33,806 nucleotides of DNA from CAZUNB01 sp964622235 (GCA_964622235.1 CAZUNB010000008.1:1-33806); one strand, 5' to 3'. Positions 23,634 to 32,094 are shown, numbered from the stretch's first letter. Notes: generated by a model not told the origin, from the letters alone. Program-made: numbers and translations.

Positions 23634-24614
23634 CTAGTGCTCGACAACTCTAATTGACTCATTGCCTGCTTGAGAGCGCATAATAATTATTCCACCATAT
23701 GGCAAAGTGACCCGTGGGGTTGTATGTCCAAAATCAACGTTTGCAATAATTGGTATGCTTTTTAAAGCAGGATTATTCGCGACTAAATCGCTCAAATCAG
23801 AAAACTTAGCGTTAGAACTAGTAGGCATACGACCTATTAACATACCAGTAAGCTTAGAAAGGTCTACGATACCACTTAAATAGCCAAGTTGGGACTGAAA
23901 CTGGCCGATTGATGTTTCACCGTCAATCTCAACACCTAAAATCATATTATTTAATTCAGGCAAGACGTTAACCGCTGCCAAATTTAACAATGAACCAAAA
24001 TGACCAATGACTAACTGACCTTCAACTGTAGCCTCGGCACCTAGACTTTTCCAACCTAGATTTTTATGACTAGTAACACTCACGTCGTTGTCCTTATATG
24101 TTTTATCAAACCATATAAGTGAAGGATCGATAGAAAAAGAGTGCGTGGAGAAAATAATTTTTTCGAAATACTTGCGCGTATAATCACTTCCTTCGGCTTG
24201 GGAGAAACTAGAAAAATTAGGGCCGTACAATGTTGAGATGTTAAGCGCTTTATGTATTGTCGCAACTAAAACCGTATTATCTGAATAGCCACAAAAAAAC
24301 TTTTTATCACCTCGAAGCTTCTTAAATTTTAAAGCTGCCACTAATTCACTTTCAATATACCCACCAGCAGCAGCCAAGACTAATCCCACCTTTGGATCTG
24401 CAAATGCTTCGTATAAATCACGACAACGACCGGCAATTGACTGATCACCTATTTTCGCCGAATTGCCATACTCCACCTCGAGACCAAGTGAACACAAATA
24501 TTGCTCACTTGTCGATATTTCTAGTTTGCTAAGCTTCGTCAATGGATCGCTTGGTGCTACAACCCGAACTACTGATCCTGGCTTCAAACGTCGAGGAAAT
24601 TTGATTCGGGGCAT
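23634..24614 (-). CDS. Peptidase family S66 (LD-carboxypeptidase / MccF-like)
   Basis: Serine peptidase of the LdcA/MccF type, 326 aa. Nucleophile Ser111 lies in GYSDNT, Glu229 in GVEIDGE and His297 in DFGHTTPR, the full Ser-Glu-His triad. The opening LKPGSVVRVVAPSDP is typical. LdcA trims the terminal D-Ala of murein tetrapeptides during recycling; MccF cleaves microcin-type peptidyl nucleotides and gives immunity. The sequence alone does not decide between them. No signal peptide, so cytoplasmic. The ATG overlaps the upstream stop by one base (TAATG). Confidence 0.92.
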   Translation of the reverse strand: MPRIKFPRRLKPGSVVRVVAPSDPLTKLSKLEISTSEQYLCSLGLEVEYGNSAKIGDQSIAGRCRDLYEAFADPKVGLVLAAAGGYIESELVAALKFKKLRGDKKFFCGYSDNTVLVATIHKALNISTLYGPNFSSFSQAEGSDYTRKYFEKIIFSTHSFSIDPSLIWFDKTYKDNDVSVTSHKNLGWKSLGAEATVEGQLVIGHFGSLLNLAAVNVLPELNNMILGVEIDGETSIGQFQSQLGYLSGIVDLSKLTGMLIGRMPTSSNAKFSDLSDLVANNPALKSIPIIANVDFGHTTPRVTLPYGGIIIMRSQAGNESIRVVEH

Positions 24615-25306
24615 TAATTCTTTCTGCTTTTTAAGTGTGGATTTGACTGTATAAAATTATTAATAAATTGTGAAAATAGTCCAGTGTGTCTTTGACTCCT
24701 CATGAAAAAATAGCCAGCTGTAATACTAATCGAAGCTCCTACAAGATCAATAATCAAATCAAACATCGTATCCGACAAACTGCCATTTTGCATATTCGTG
24801 CCAATTGTATGATCAAAACTGAACTCTACTATTTCCCATAGAACACCGAATAATGCAGCAATACCAAACGCCAGAAAACTAACAATAAATAAGTTAGCTT
24901 GTAGGCGCTTAGACACTACCAACGTATACAGGAGCAAGAAGCCGGCAAAGCCCGTCATGACACCGGCACTTAAGTGTAGTACATCGTCCCACCACCAAAA
25001 TTTTTCGTAGTAATCACCTAGCTCACCAAGAAATATCGAGCTAAACATAAAAGCAACAATTAGAAAACTGTATTCCATCGGTAGACTTACGCTGTAGCGA
25101 TATTCAATTATATCAGGCAAAAATAGCAGTAGTAGCCCAATTATACAGATTAGAATTAGCTCGATATTACCATGACTAACTAGGCTGAAGATGCTGACTA
25201 TTAATGCGATGACTCGTAGTATCCAGATAATGACGATTTGAATTTTGTCATCTAATGTTCTCTCTCGAAATGAAAGACGTTGGTTTGTTGTTTTCTGACT
25301 ATCCAT
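24614..25306 (-). CDS. Multi-pass membrane protein, YjdF/DUF2238-like
   Basis: 230 aa with about six hydrophobic helices (near 22-42, 47-66, 78-96, 113-132, 138-160 and 183-203). The signature DDVLHLSAGVMTGF, then LWEIVEFSFDHTIG and FDLIIDLVGASI with acidic and His residues inside helices, matches the YjdF/DUF2238 membrane family of unknown function. The ATG at 25306 lies inside the purF end (8-nt overlap) and its stop overlaps the next gene, so it is the middle of a coupled run. Confidence 0.78.
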   Translation of the reverse strand: MDSQKTTNQRLSFRERTLDDKIQIVIIWILRVIALIVSIFSLVSHGNIELILICIIGLLLLFLPDIIEYRYSVSLPMEYSFLIVAFMFSSIFLGELGDYYEKFWWWDDVLHLSAGVMTGFAGFLLLYTLVVSKRLQANLFIVSFLAFGIAALFGVLWEIVEFSFDHTIGTNMQNGSLSDTMFDLIIDLVGASISITAGYFFMRSQRHTGLFSQFINNFIQSNPHLKSRKN

Positions 25307-26804
25307 TTACTATTAGTTTTTCACTCAGTTTCTTTCTGGCTGCCAACTCAATACGAATTTGGTTAAGGTGCTCAAGATAAGTATCATCGATATCACCTGT
25401 CACATACTCACCGGTGAAACACGACATGTCTAGTTGTTTAATTTTTGGGTTTAAATCGATAATGCTATCGCGTAGATCATCAACCTTTTGATAAATCATG
25501 GCATCTGCACCAATGTGCTCAGCTACCTGTTTTTCAGTACGATTATGCGCTACCATCTCATCTCGTGTTGGCATATCGATACCATACACGTTCGGTGAAA
25601 TAATTGGTGGTGCAGCAGTAGCGAAAAATACTTTATTCGCACCAGCAGCCCGCGCCATTTCAATCAACTTCTTTGATGTATTACCTCGTACGAGTGAGTC
25701 ATCAACCAAAAGAACATTTCTACCTTTAAACTGAGAATTAATCGTGTTCAATTTCTTTCGAACAGAGTTACGGCGTTCTGCTTGACTGCTCATAATAAAC
25801 GTTCGACCAATGTAACGGTTCTTAACCAGGCCACCACTATACTCAAGATTGAGGTTTTTTGATAATTGTAAGGCAGCAGTTCTACCACTGTCGGGAACTG
25901 GCATGACCACATCGATCTGCTTGAGAATGTCTTGATAATTTTTCTTGATATTCTCAGCCAGCTTGTTGCCCATCAAAACGCGGGAATCATAAACAGAAAT
26001 ACCATTCATGACTGAATCAGGTCTAGCAAAGTAAACATATTCAAATGCGCACGGTACGAGACGAGGATTTTTAGCACATTGCTTGGCGCTAAAATCACCA
26101 TACTTATCAATAAATACCGCCTCACCTGGTTCAACATCACGCATAAATTTAAAGCCTAAAGCCTCTAGTGCTACCGATTCGGATGCAATCATATAATCAG
26201 TTTTATCAGGAGTTTCTCTTTGACCAATCACGAGCGGGCGAATGCCATATGGGTCACGCACACCGAGCACTCCATAACCAGCAATCATAGCCACAAATGC
26301 ATAAGCACCTCGGACAATATCGTGCAATCGGGCGACAGCATTGAATAAATCATCTGGCGTCATCTTTACCGAGTCAACTACTTCAAGATTATCAGCCAAA
26401 ACATTCAGCAAAACTTCAGAATCAGAGGTTGTACTAACATGACGGTGCTTCTTCTCGAACAGCTCTTTCTTAAGCTGAACTGCATTAGTTATGTTGCCGT
26501 TATGTGCCAAGCCAATACCGAAAGGACTGCTAACAAAAAATGGCTGAGCTTCTGAGGCTGAGTCACATCCAGCTGTTGGGTAGCGACAATGCCCAATACC
26601 AATCATTCCAGTAAGGTCCTGCATTTGCTTAGCTTTAAAGATGTCTTGGACTAAGCCATTATTCTTGTAGCTATGAATCGTTGCATCAGGGTCGCTTGTC
26701 ATGATCCCAGCTGCATCTTGTCCGCGGTGTTGGAGCATTATCATGGCGTCGTACAGCGTCTGGTTGACGGGTGAGGAATCGATGATACCGACAATTGCAC
26801 ACAT
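25299..26804 (-). CDS. purF: Amidophosphoribosyltransferase
   Basis: First committed enzyme of purine synthesis: PRPP plus glutamine gives phosphoribosylamine. Cys2 after the initiator Met is the glutaminase nucleophile (MCAIVGI), with LQHRGQDAAGI, HCRYPTAG and LAHNGNITN. The phosphoribosyl half has VMPVPDSGRTAA and the PRPP loop VLLVDDSLVRGNTSK. 501 aa is normal length. AAGGAG lies 8 nt before the ATG, with an extended -10 promoter at 26830-26838. It stands just downstream of prs, which makes its substrate. No other purine-synthesis gene is in view. Confidence 0.96.
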   Translation of the reverse strand: MCAIVGIIDSSPVNQTLYDAMIMLQHRGQDAAGIMTSDPDATIHSYKNNGLVQDIFKAKQMQDLTGMIGIGHCRYPTAGCDSASEAQPFFVSSPFGIGLAHNGNITNAVQLKKELFEKKHRHVSTTSDSEVLLNVLADNLEVVDSVKMTPDDLFNAVARLHDIVRGAYAFVAMIAGYGVLGVRDPYGIRPLVIGQRETPDKTDYMIASESVALEALGFKFMRDVEPGEAVFIDKYGDFSAKQCAKNPRLVPCAFEYVYFARPDSVMNGISVYDSRVLMGNKLAENIKKNYQDILKQIDVVMPVPDSGRTAALQLSKNLNLEYSGGLVKNRYIGRTFIMSSQAERRNSVRKKLNTINSQFKGRNVLLVDDSLVRGNTSKKLIEMARAAGANKVFFATAAPPIISPNVYGIDMPTRDEMVAHNRTEKQVAEHIGADAMIYQKVDDLRDSIIDLNPKIKQLDMSCFTGEYVTGDIDDTYLEHLNQIRIELAARKKLSEKLIVNG

Positions 26805-26829
26805 GTGCTGCTCTCCTTATAGGTAAATA

Positions 26830-26838
26830 ATTATAGCA
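26830..26838 (-). promoter_or_regulatory. purF promoter, extended -10
   Basis: TGC followed by a perfect TATAAT (26830-26835); no clear -35. It gives a leader of about 20 nt with AAGGAG. It lies in the 74-nt gap after prs. Confidence 0.55.
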
Positions 26839-26878
26839 AAATTAACAGTTATTAGATAGCTGCGTTGCGTAAAGATTT

Positions 26879-27820
26879 TTAGTCGAATAAACTGCTGATT
26901 GAATCAGCATTGTGAACACGACGGATGGCTTCAGAAAGAAGATTGGCAATACTAAGTACCTCAATCTTAGAGTGATTGATTTTTTCTGGTGGCTGTTCAA
27001 TGGTGTTGGTTGTGAATAGGGTTTCAATCTCGCTACTCTCAAGTCGCTCAAGCGCAGGGCCAGACAAAACACCATGTGTAGCGACTGCAAAAACTCGTTT
27101 GGCACCAGCTTTTTTTAATGCTTCGGCAGCCGAAACCAACGAACCACCTGTGGCAATAATATCATCAGTTAGAATCGCGTCTTTACCTTCGATATCTCCT
27201 AGCACATATGCTGCCAAAGTTTCTCGATCACTCATACGGCGCTTATCGACAATACCAATTTCGCAGTTTAATCGTTTTGCAAAACCAAGTGCCATTTTTA
27301 CGGCGCCAGCATCGGGGCTAATTACGACCGGATTATCAGTTACTTGTTTAAGTCGCTCTACGAAAAGATTAACAGCATAGATATGATCAAGCGGTATATC
27401 AAAAAACCCTTGGATTTGGTGAGCGTGTAAATCAACAGTAACCACACGATCAGCACCAGCTGCGGTCAAAAGATTAGCAATCAACTTAGCGGTTATTGGT
27501 ACGCGTGGACGATCTTTACGATCTTGGCGAGCGTAACCATAATATGGGAGGACGACAGTAATACGACCAGCCGACGCACGACGGAGCGCATCGAGCGTAA
27601 TGAATAATTCCATATAATTTTGGTTAGGTGGAAAGCTGGTGCCCTGCAAGATAAAGACATCATCACCACGAACCGCCTGATTAATTTTAACTCTGGTTTC
27701 ACCATCGCTGAAACTATCGATCTGGGCGTTACCTAGCTCAATTCCAAGCTTTTCTGTGATTTCTTTTGCAAGCGAAAGATTGGAATTTCCCGAAAACAAC
27801 ATTATCTTTTTGGAGTCCAT
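26879..27820 (-). CDS. prs: Ribose-phosphate pyrophosphokinase (PRPP synthetase)
   Basis: Makes PRPP from ribose 5-phosphate and ATP for nucleotide and NAD synthesis. 313 aa from the ATG at 27820 (MDSKKIMLFSGNSNLSLAKE), which has AAGGA 9 nt upstream; a TTG ten codons earlier is less likely. GYARQDRKDRPRVPI, VTVDLHAHQIQGFF, VVISPDAGAV and ILTDDIIATGGSL are the class I catalytic and PRPP loops. It is next to purF with an intervening promoter. Confidence 0.96.
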   Translation of the reverse strand: MDSKKIMLFSGNSNLSLAKEITEKLGIELGNAQIDSFSDGETRVKINQAVRGDDVFILQGTSFPPNQNYMELFITLDALRRASAGRITVVLPYYGYARQDRKDRPRVPITAKLIANLLTAAGADRVVTVDLHAHQIQGFFDIPLDHIYAVNLFVERLKQVTDNPVVISPDAGAVKMALGFAKRLNCEIGIVDKRRMSDRETLAAYVLGDIEGKDAILTDDIIATGGSLVSAAEALKKAGAKRVFAVATHGVLSGPALERLESSEIETLFTTNTIEQPPEKINHSKIEVLSIANLLSEAIRRVHNADSISSLFD

Positions 27821-27882
27821 GTATCGCAATCCTTGTTTAGCGTCTAGCAACTAGTGTAGCACTATCTGACAGATGATAAGAA

Positions 27883-28216
27883 TTATTTTTTATCTTTGAA
27901 ATCAAGACTCAATGAATTAAGACAGAAGCGTTGACCAGTAGTTTCTTTCGGTCCGTCGTCAAACACATGTCCGAGATGACCGCCACAATTACTACAGGTA
28001 ACTTCAGTACGAATCATAAAGTGGGATGTATCTTTACTGTACGTAACACTTCCGTCGATCGCTTGGTCAAAAGTCGGCCAGCCACAATTGCTATCAAATT
28101 TGGAAGAACTGTCGAACAATGCTTGGTCGTAAGCTCCCCGAAAATGGCGCTTCAGTTGCTTTCTCAAACAAAACTTTTTTTTGTTTATCAGTTAGGCTTT
28201 TATTTATTTGATTCAT
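27883..28216 (-). pseudogene. msrB: Methionine-R-sulfoxide reductase B, frameshifted with an internal gap
   Basis: MsrB reduces methionine-R-sulfoxide. The start (ATG 28216: MNQINKSLTDKQKKVLFEKA, then TEAPFSG) and the rest (AYDQALFDSSSKFDSNCGWP to the catalytic RFCLNS) lie in different frames, changing near 28136-28139 (a four-base C run on the plus strand). Compared with E. coli MsrB, about 14 residues between PFSG and LFxS are missing, including the first zinc-binding CxxC; the second CxxC (CSNC) remains. A net loss of about 41 bases would explain both. A TACAAT box ends 7 nt before the ATG. It is either a recent pseudogene or an assembly error. Confidence 0.75.
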
Positions 28217-28236
28217 GCTTGTAATTGTAGCAAATT

Positions 28237-28264
28237 TTGAAGTTCACCTCTAGTAGCGTATACT
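28237..28264 (+). promoter_or_regulatory. Promoter of the ketol-acid reductoisomerase gene
   Basis: TTGAAG (28237-28242), a 16-nt spacer and TATACT (28259-28264). It leaves a leader of about 23 nt with the AAGGAGG site at 28282-28288. Confidence 0.6.
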
Positions 28265-28293
28265 TGAAAATACTGAAAAAGAAGGAGGTTTTG

Positions 28294-29757
28294 ATGGCCT
28301 TTACATCAAATGTTTTTACAACCGAAACTGTCGACTTCGCTGGCGAGCAGGAAACTATCGTCCGTGGTGGACGGAATCTATTCGATAAACTAGCCGAAGG
28401 TTTTGGCGATATCAAGAAAATTTCTGTGATTGGTTGGAGCTCACAAGGCCCTGCTCAAGCTCAGAACCTCCGCGATTCACTCAAAGGAACTGATATCACC
28501 GTTGGTGTTGGTCTACGTGAAGGTTCGAGCAGTTTTGCCAAGGCAGAAACTGCTGGGTTTAGTCGTGATAATGAAACGCTTGGTGAAATGTATGACATGA
28601 TTTCAAAATCTGACATGACTATCCTGCTAATTTCCGATGCTGCACAGGCAGAAAACTGGCAGAAAATTACCGAAGCTATGAAACCTGGCAGCACACTTGG
28701 TTTGAGCCATGGTTTCCTTCTCGGCTACGTAAAAAGTATTGGCCAATCAATCCGTGAGGACATCAATATCATCGGTGTATGTCCAAAAGGAATGGGACCA
28801 TCAGTTCGTCGCCTATACGAGCAAGGCAAAGAAACTGAAGGAGCAGGAATCAATTGTAGTTTTGCGGTTGAACAAGATGTTTCTGGAAACTCTAACGAAG
28901 TTGCACTCGCATGGGCAGTCGGTCTCGGTGCACCGTTTGTCTTCCAAACAACACTCGAGATGGAGTATCGCTCTGACATTTTTGGTGAGCGAGGAATCTT
29001 GCTCGGTGGCGTTCATGCTATGATCGAAGTCCTAAATCGCTACTTCGTACGTGAAGGACGATCAAGCGAACAAGCTTTCCGCGACACCGCCGAAGTTATC
29101 ACTGGTCCACTCAGCCAAACGATTTCTCATGATGGGCTAAAAGCTGTTTATGATGAGCTAAATGATGATCAGCAAGCTGAACTTCGTCAGGCCTACAACG
29201 CAGCTTATGAGCCATTCGCAGCAATTCTTGATGAGATCTACACCGAAGTGCACAGTGGCCGCGAATTTGGCAGTGTCATCGACACCGTTAAACGACTTGA
29301 GAAATTTCCACTCAGTAACATCAGCAACACTGAAGTCTGGCGTGTCGGCGAACAAGTCCGTAAAAATCGTGATGAAAATCAAGCCGTTGATCCGACCACA
29401 GCAGGGTTCTACCTTGCTTGTATGGTTGCTCAAGTTGATCTACTCAAGAGCAAGGGCCATGAATGGAGTGAGGTTGTTAACGAATCTATCATCGAAGCCG
29501 TTGATTCTCTCAATCCATATATGCACGCCCAAGGTGTTGCCTATATGGTTGATAATTGTTCAATGACTGCCAAGCTCGGTAGTCGTAAGTGGGCTCCACA
29601 ATTTGATTACCGCCTAGAACAGCAAGCCATCACGGTTCTCGATGGTGTTCGTGATGAAGATAATTCTCCATTCGAACGCTTCGAAAACCATGATGTTCAT
29701 GCTGCTATGAAGACTGCTTCAAAGCTTCGACCTTCAGTCGACATTAGCGTAGTCTAG
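28294..29757 (+). CDS. ilvC: Ketol-acid reductoisomerase, class II plant type
   Basis: Converts acetolactate or acetohydroxybutyrate to the dihydroxy acid in valine, leucine and isoleucine synthesis, using NADPH and Mg2+. At 487 aa it is class II, and its wording is close to the spinach chloroplast enzyme: GWSSQGPAQAQNLRDSL, GLSHGFLLG, VCPKGMGPSVRRLY, SDIFGERGILLG (Asp228, Glu232), NESIIEAVDSLNPYMHA (Glu397, Glu401), GSRKWAPQFDY and a terminal LRPSVDIS. The ATG at 28294 has AAGGAGG 5 nt upstream, the strongest ribosome site in the window; the frame is open 19 codons earlier without one. It stands alone, with no other branched-chain gene beside it. Confidence 0.96.
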   Translation: MAFTSNVFTTETVDFAGEQETIVRGGRNLFDKLAEGFGDIKKISVIGWSSQGPAQAQNLRDSLKGTDITVGVGLREGSSSFAKAETAGFSRDNETLGEMYDMISKSDMTILLISDAAQAENWQKITEAMKPGSTLGLSHGFLLGYVKSIGQSIREDINIIGVCPKGMGPSVRRLYEQGKETEGAGINCSFAVEQDVSGNSNEVALAWAVGLGAPFVFQTTLEMEYRSDIFGERGILLGGVHAMIEVLNRYFVREGRSSEQAFRDTAEVITGPLSQTISHDGLKAVYDELNDDQQAELRQAYNAAYEPFAAILDEIYTEVHSGREFGSVIDTVKRLEKFPLSNISNTEVWRVGEQVRKNRDENQAVDPTTAGFYLACMVAQVDLLKSKGHEWSEVVNESIIEAVDSLNPYMHAQGVAYMVDNCSMTAKLGSRKWAPQFDYRLEQQAITVLDGVRDEDNSPFERFENHDVHAAMKTASKLRPSVDISVV

Positions 29758-29766
29758 CACTGTCTA

Positions 29767-30096
29767 TTAGTTATGATCTTCTTCAACGTCAGATTCTTCT
29801 TGGCTTGTTTCAGCTAACTCTATTGAACTTTCTGCCAACTCACCAAGTAATATATCAGCTTCATCTTCGATAATGTCGATGTATTCAGGTAGGTTCTCTT
29901 GCAACCAAGCTGCCTTATCCTCGTCAGATTCTATAGCCATCAGCTCGGCTAGTTCTTCATCTGTTAATTGTTCTGCGATTTCAAGACCAACTCTCTCATT
30001 CAGCGTATCGGTGATGTGTTTCAGCATTTCTGCTGTCTCATCTCCATTTAATTCTATACCTAGTGACTTTAGTAGTTTTTCATTAATTTCTATCAT
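29767..30096 (-). CDS. Small acidic DUF5663-like protein A
   Basis: 109 aa, strongly acidic, helical, no signal or membrane segment. It opens with LLKSLGIELNGDE and has QLTDEELAEL in the middle and ADILLGEL near the end; the same layout (ILKSLG, DIYAGEL) appears in the 115-aa protein at 31747, so the two are paralogues. Both resemble DUF5663, a family I know from CPR genomes with no assigned function. AAGGAG lies 7 nt before the ATG. It follows the 495-aa coiled-coil gene by 30 nt, so probably in one transcript. Possible partner or chaperone; inferred from context only. Confidence 0.8.
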   Translation of the reverse strand: MIEINEKLLKSLGIELNGDETAEMLKHITDTLNERVGLEIAEQLTDEELAELMAIESDEDKAAWLQENLPEYIDIIEDEADILLGELAESSIELAETSQEESDVEEDHN

Positions 30097-30126
30097 TTCT
30101 ATTCTCCTTTTATATTTTTGTTTTAA

Positions 30127-31614
30127 TTATGCAGCTTGTTGCGCATTTTCTAGTACATCTTCCCCTCGAGCACTAGCTTCTCGTGACTCAAGCGCTGCTT
30201 CAGCACGAGCCTTGAGCGTTTTACTCGTTTGTCTTCCAATCGCAGTTGCTTCTTCTTGGCTGAGTTCGGGTTGTTGATCTGTACCTACTACATCAACTCC
30301 GCTGTCAGTAGGTTGTGGCTCTGTAGTTTCAGTGGCTTCTCGCGCCTCTCGTCTGGCCATCCTTTGATTAGTAATTTGTTCTGCTGTTAGGTATTCTGTC
30401 GCACTGGTAGTTCCAGCAGACTCTTCTGGTGATAATCCCACAATATCAAGATCTCTTTGATCTAGCCTGGCTGCCTTCTGCTCAGCTTTACGCTGTTTTT
30501 TATCTAGTTGAAGTACATCCAACTGCGCTTTTCTTTCAGCGAACTCTGCTGCATTATTTAGTTTATTCGCATCATGCAACTGATCTAGCTCTGCTCTGAA
30601 TCTTGCCTTGTTATCAGCTTTTGCTTTGGCTAATTGATCAAGTTCGTCTTTAAATTGTGCCTTCGCATCGGCTTTGTCTGTACGTGCTTCTTGACGAGCT
30701 TGTCTTTTTTCGTCTCTAGTATCCAGACGAGCTTGCTTCAGTGCATCGGCTTCGGCTCTTCGTGCAGCTCGATTTGCTTCAAGTGATTTTTGGTTAGCTT
30801 GGCGTTCTGCCTGGTTGGCTTGACGTGTCTCACGGCGTGCATCTTGACGATCAGCTCGAGCAGCTATTCGTGCAAGCTTGCGACCACTAGCTGCTTCGGC
30901 CTTATCTTTGAAAAAGGTTCGAGTTGATTCAACTCCACGGCCCATAGCCTCAGTCGCGTTTTTTGCGGACTGTTCTGCCCTAAACATACCGTCACCTAAA
31001 ACACCTACGGTTTTATCGAGACCTGTATTTAACGTATTACCAGCTTTAAGCATGCCGTTGCCAGCTGCTTTTGCTGCCCTCAACACAGAATTTCCTAACA
31101 TTTTCACAGGTTCTGTGACTAAGAATATGGCCTCAACGCCGACGCCTATAGCAATATCTTTAGTTACATCTAAACTAGTTTGTGCAATGGATTTTATTCG
31201 ATCACTTGCACTATGAACACGAGCCCCAAAAGCTTCTCTAGTATCAGAAGTAACTTCCGAAAGTGTACGTCGGTTGTTAATTCCTTCAGCTAATCTTCCG
31301 GCTATATTAGCTACGCGGCCTAACAGTCTAGCTGAAGCGCGATCTCTCGATTTTTCGCCGTCTTCTGGCGAAGATGGTTGTTCGCTTTCCGCCTGTGAGG
31401 TTCCTCGCGCCTCTAGTACGTGCGCAGGCTGTAATTCGTCATCAACAACGAATCTTTCTCCGTCAACGGTGAAAGATATTTCGTCTGGATGGCGCCCGTC
31501 CGAAGCTTCTTGATCATCTGGCTGTTGATCACCGACTAAAGTTACTACTGTAGGGTCTAATTCACCCATTCCCGGATTTCGCCCTGCACCTGATTCTGGT
31601 CCATCTTTATACAT
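30127..31614 (-). CDS. Large charged coiled-coil protein, unknown function
   Basis: No family recognised. 495 aa: an acidic disordered N-terminus (1-95); a helical Ala/Gly/Val region (about 100-240) with one modestly hydrophobic stretch (DIAIGVGVEAIFLVTEPV); a very Arg/Ala/Gln/Lys-rich predicted coiled coil (about 245-390); then an acidic tail. Within the coil, AQFKDELDQLAKAKA, ARFRAELDQLHDANK and AEFAERKAQLDVLQL are three degenerate tandem copies of about 18 residues. AAAGGAA precedes the ATG at 31614 and a consensus promoter lies 50 nt upstream. It is followed by a DUF5663-like gene. A structural or surface role is possible but unproven. Confidence 0.75.
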   Translation of the reverse strand: MYKDGPESGAGRNPGMGELDPTVVTLVGDQQPDDQEASDGRHPDEISFTVDGERFVVDDELQPAHVLEARGTSQAESEQPSSPEDGEKSRDRASARLLGRVANIAGRLAEGINNRRTLSEVTSDTREAFGARVHSASDRIKSIAQTSLDVTKDIAIGVGVEAIFLVTEPVKMLGNSVLRAAKAAGNGMLKAGNTLNTGLDKTVGVLGDGMFRAEQSAKNATEAMGRGVESTRTFFKDKAEAASGRKLARIAARADRQDARRETRQANQAERQANQKSLEANRAARRAEADALKQARLDTRDEKRQARQEARTDKADAKAQFKDELDQLAKAKADNKARFRAELDQLHDANKLNNAAEFAERKAQLDVLQLDKKQRKAEQKAARLDQRDLDIVGLSPEESAGTTSATEYLTAEQITNQRMARREAREATETTEPQPTDSGVDVVGTDQQPELSQEEATAIGRQTSKTLKARAEAALESREASARGEDVLENAQQAA

Positions 31615-31663
31615 ATTTTCCTTTTTTTTGTTCTATGGTTTTTTATTTTTATAACGTAAGTAT

Positions 31664-31692
31664 ACAATAGCAAATCATTGCATATTTGTCAA
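31664..31692 (-). promoter_or_regulatory. Promoter of the coiled-coil/DUF5663 transcript
   Basis: A perfect TTGACA (31687-31692), a 17-nt spacer and TATTGT (31664-31669) in a very AT-rich 132-nt gap. The expected leader is about 45 nt with an AAAGGAA site. Confidence 0.6.
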
Positions 31693-31746
31693 TATATTAA
31701 ATCATATTTTATAATATTTCGGTAAATGGCTCAGATCAAATATAGT

Positions 31747-32094
31747 CTACTCTGTAAAGTGAGCGAGCATTTCATCGTTGCTCTCTCGTAGCTCACCAGC
31801 GTAGATATCCATCTCCAGCAAAAAGACATCAAAATAATCGTAGCCGATGGAAGATAGAAATTGCACAACTTCCGGTGCCATATCACCATATTGCGTCTGT
31901 AGAGCATCCATTTTAGTCAGGTTTTCTTCAGTTTTCAGGTATTCTTCAAGCCGAAGGAAAGCCCGGCTCTGGACAACTGTCATAAAGTCCTTGGCAAACT
32001 CAGAAGTTTGTTCAGTACTGGCATTTTCATACCCTAAAGATTTTAATATTTTCGCTAATTTTTCTTCGACTAATTGATTTTTGTTTTCGTTCAT
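31747..32094 (-). CDS. Small acidic DUF5663-like protein B
   Basis: 115 aa, acidic and helical, no membrane segment. ILKSLGYENASTEQ, then a central RLEEYLKTEENLTKMD and a terminal LLEMDIYAGELRE align by eye with the 109-aa protein at 29767. AAGGGG lies just before the ATG at 32094. It begins 16 nt after the large membrane protein gene upstream, so the pair is probably cotranscribed, repeating the large-then-small order of the neighbouring pair. Confidence 0.8.
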   Translation of the reverse strand: MNENKNQLVEEKLAKILKSLGYENASTEQTSEFAKDFMTVVQSRAFLRLEEYLKTEENLTKMDALQTQYGDMAPEVVQFLSSIGYDYFDVFLLEMDIYAGELRESNDEMLAHFTE

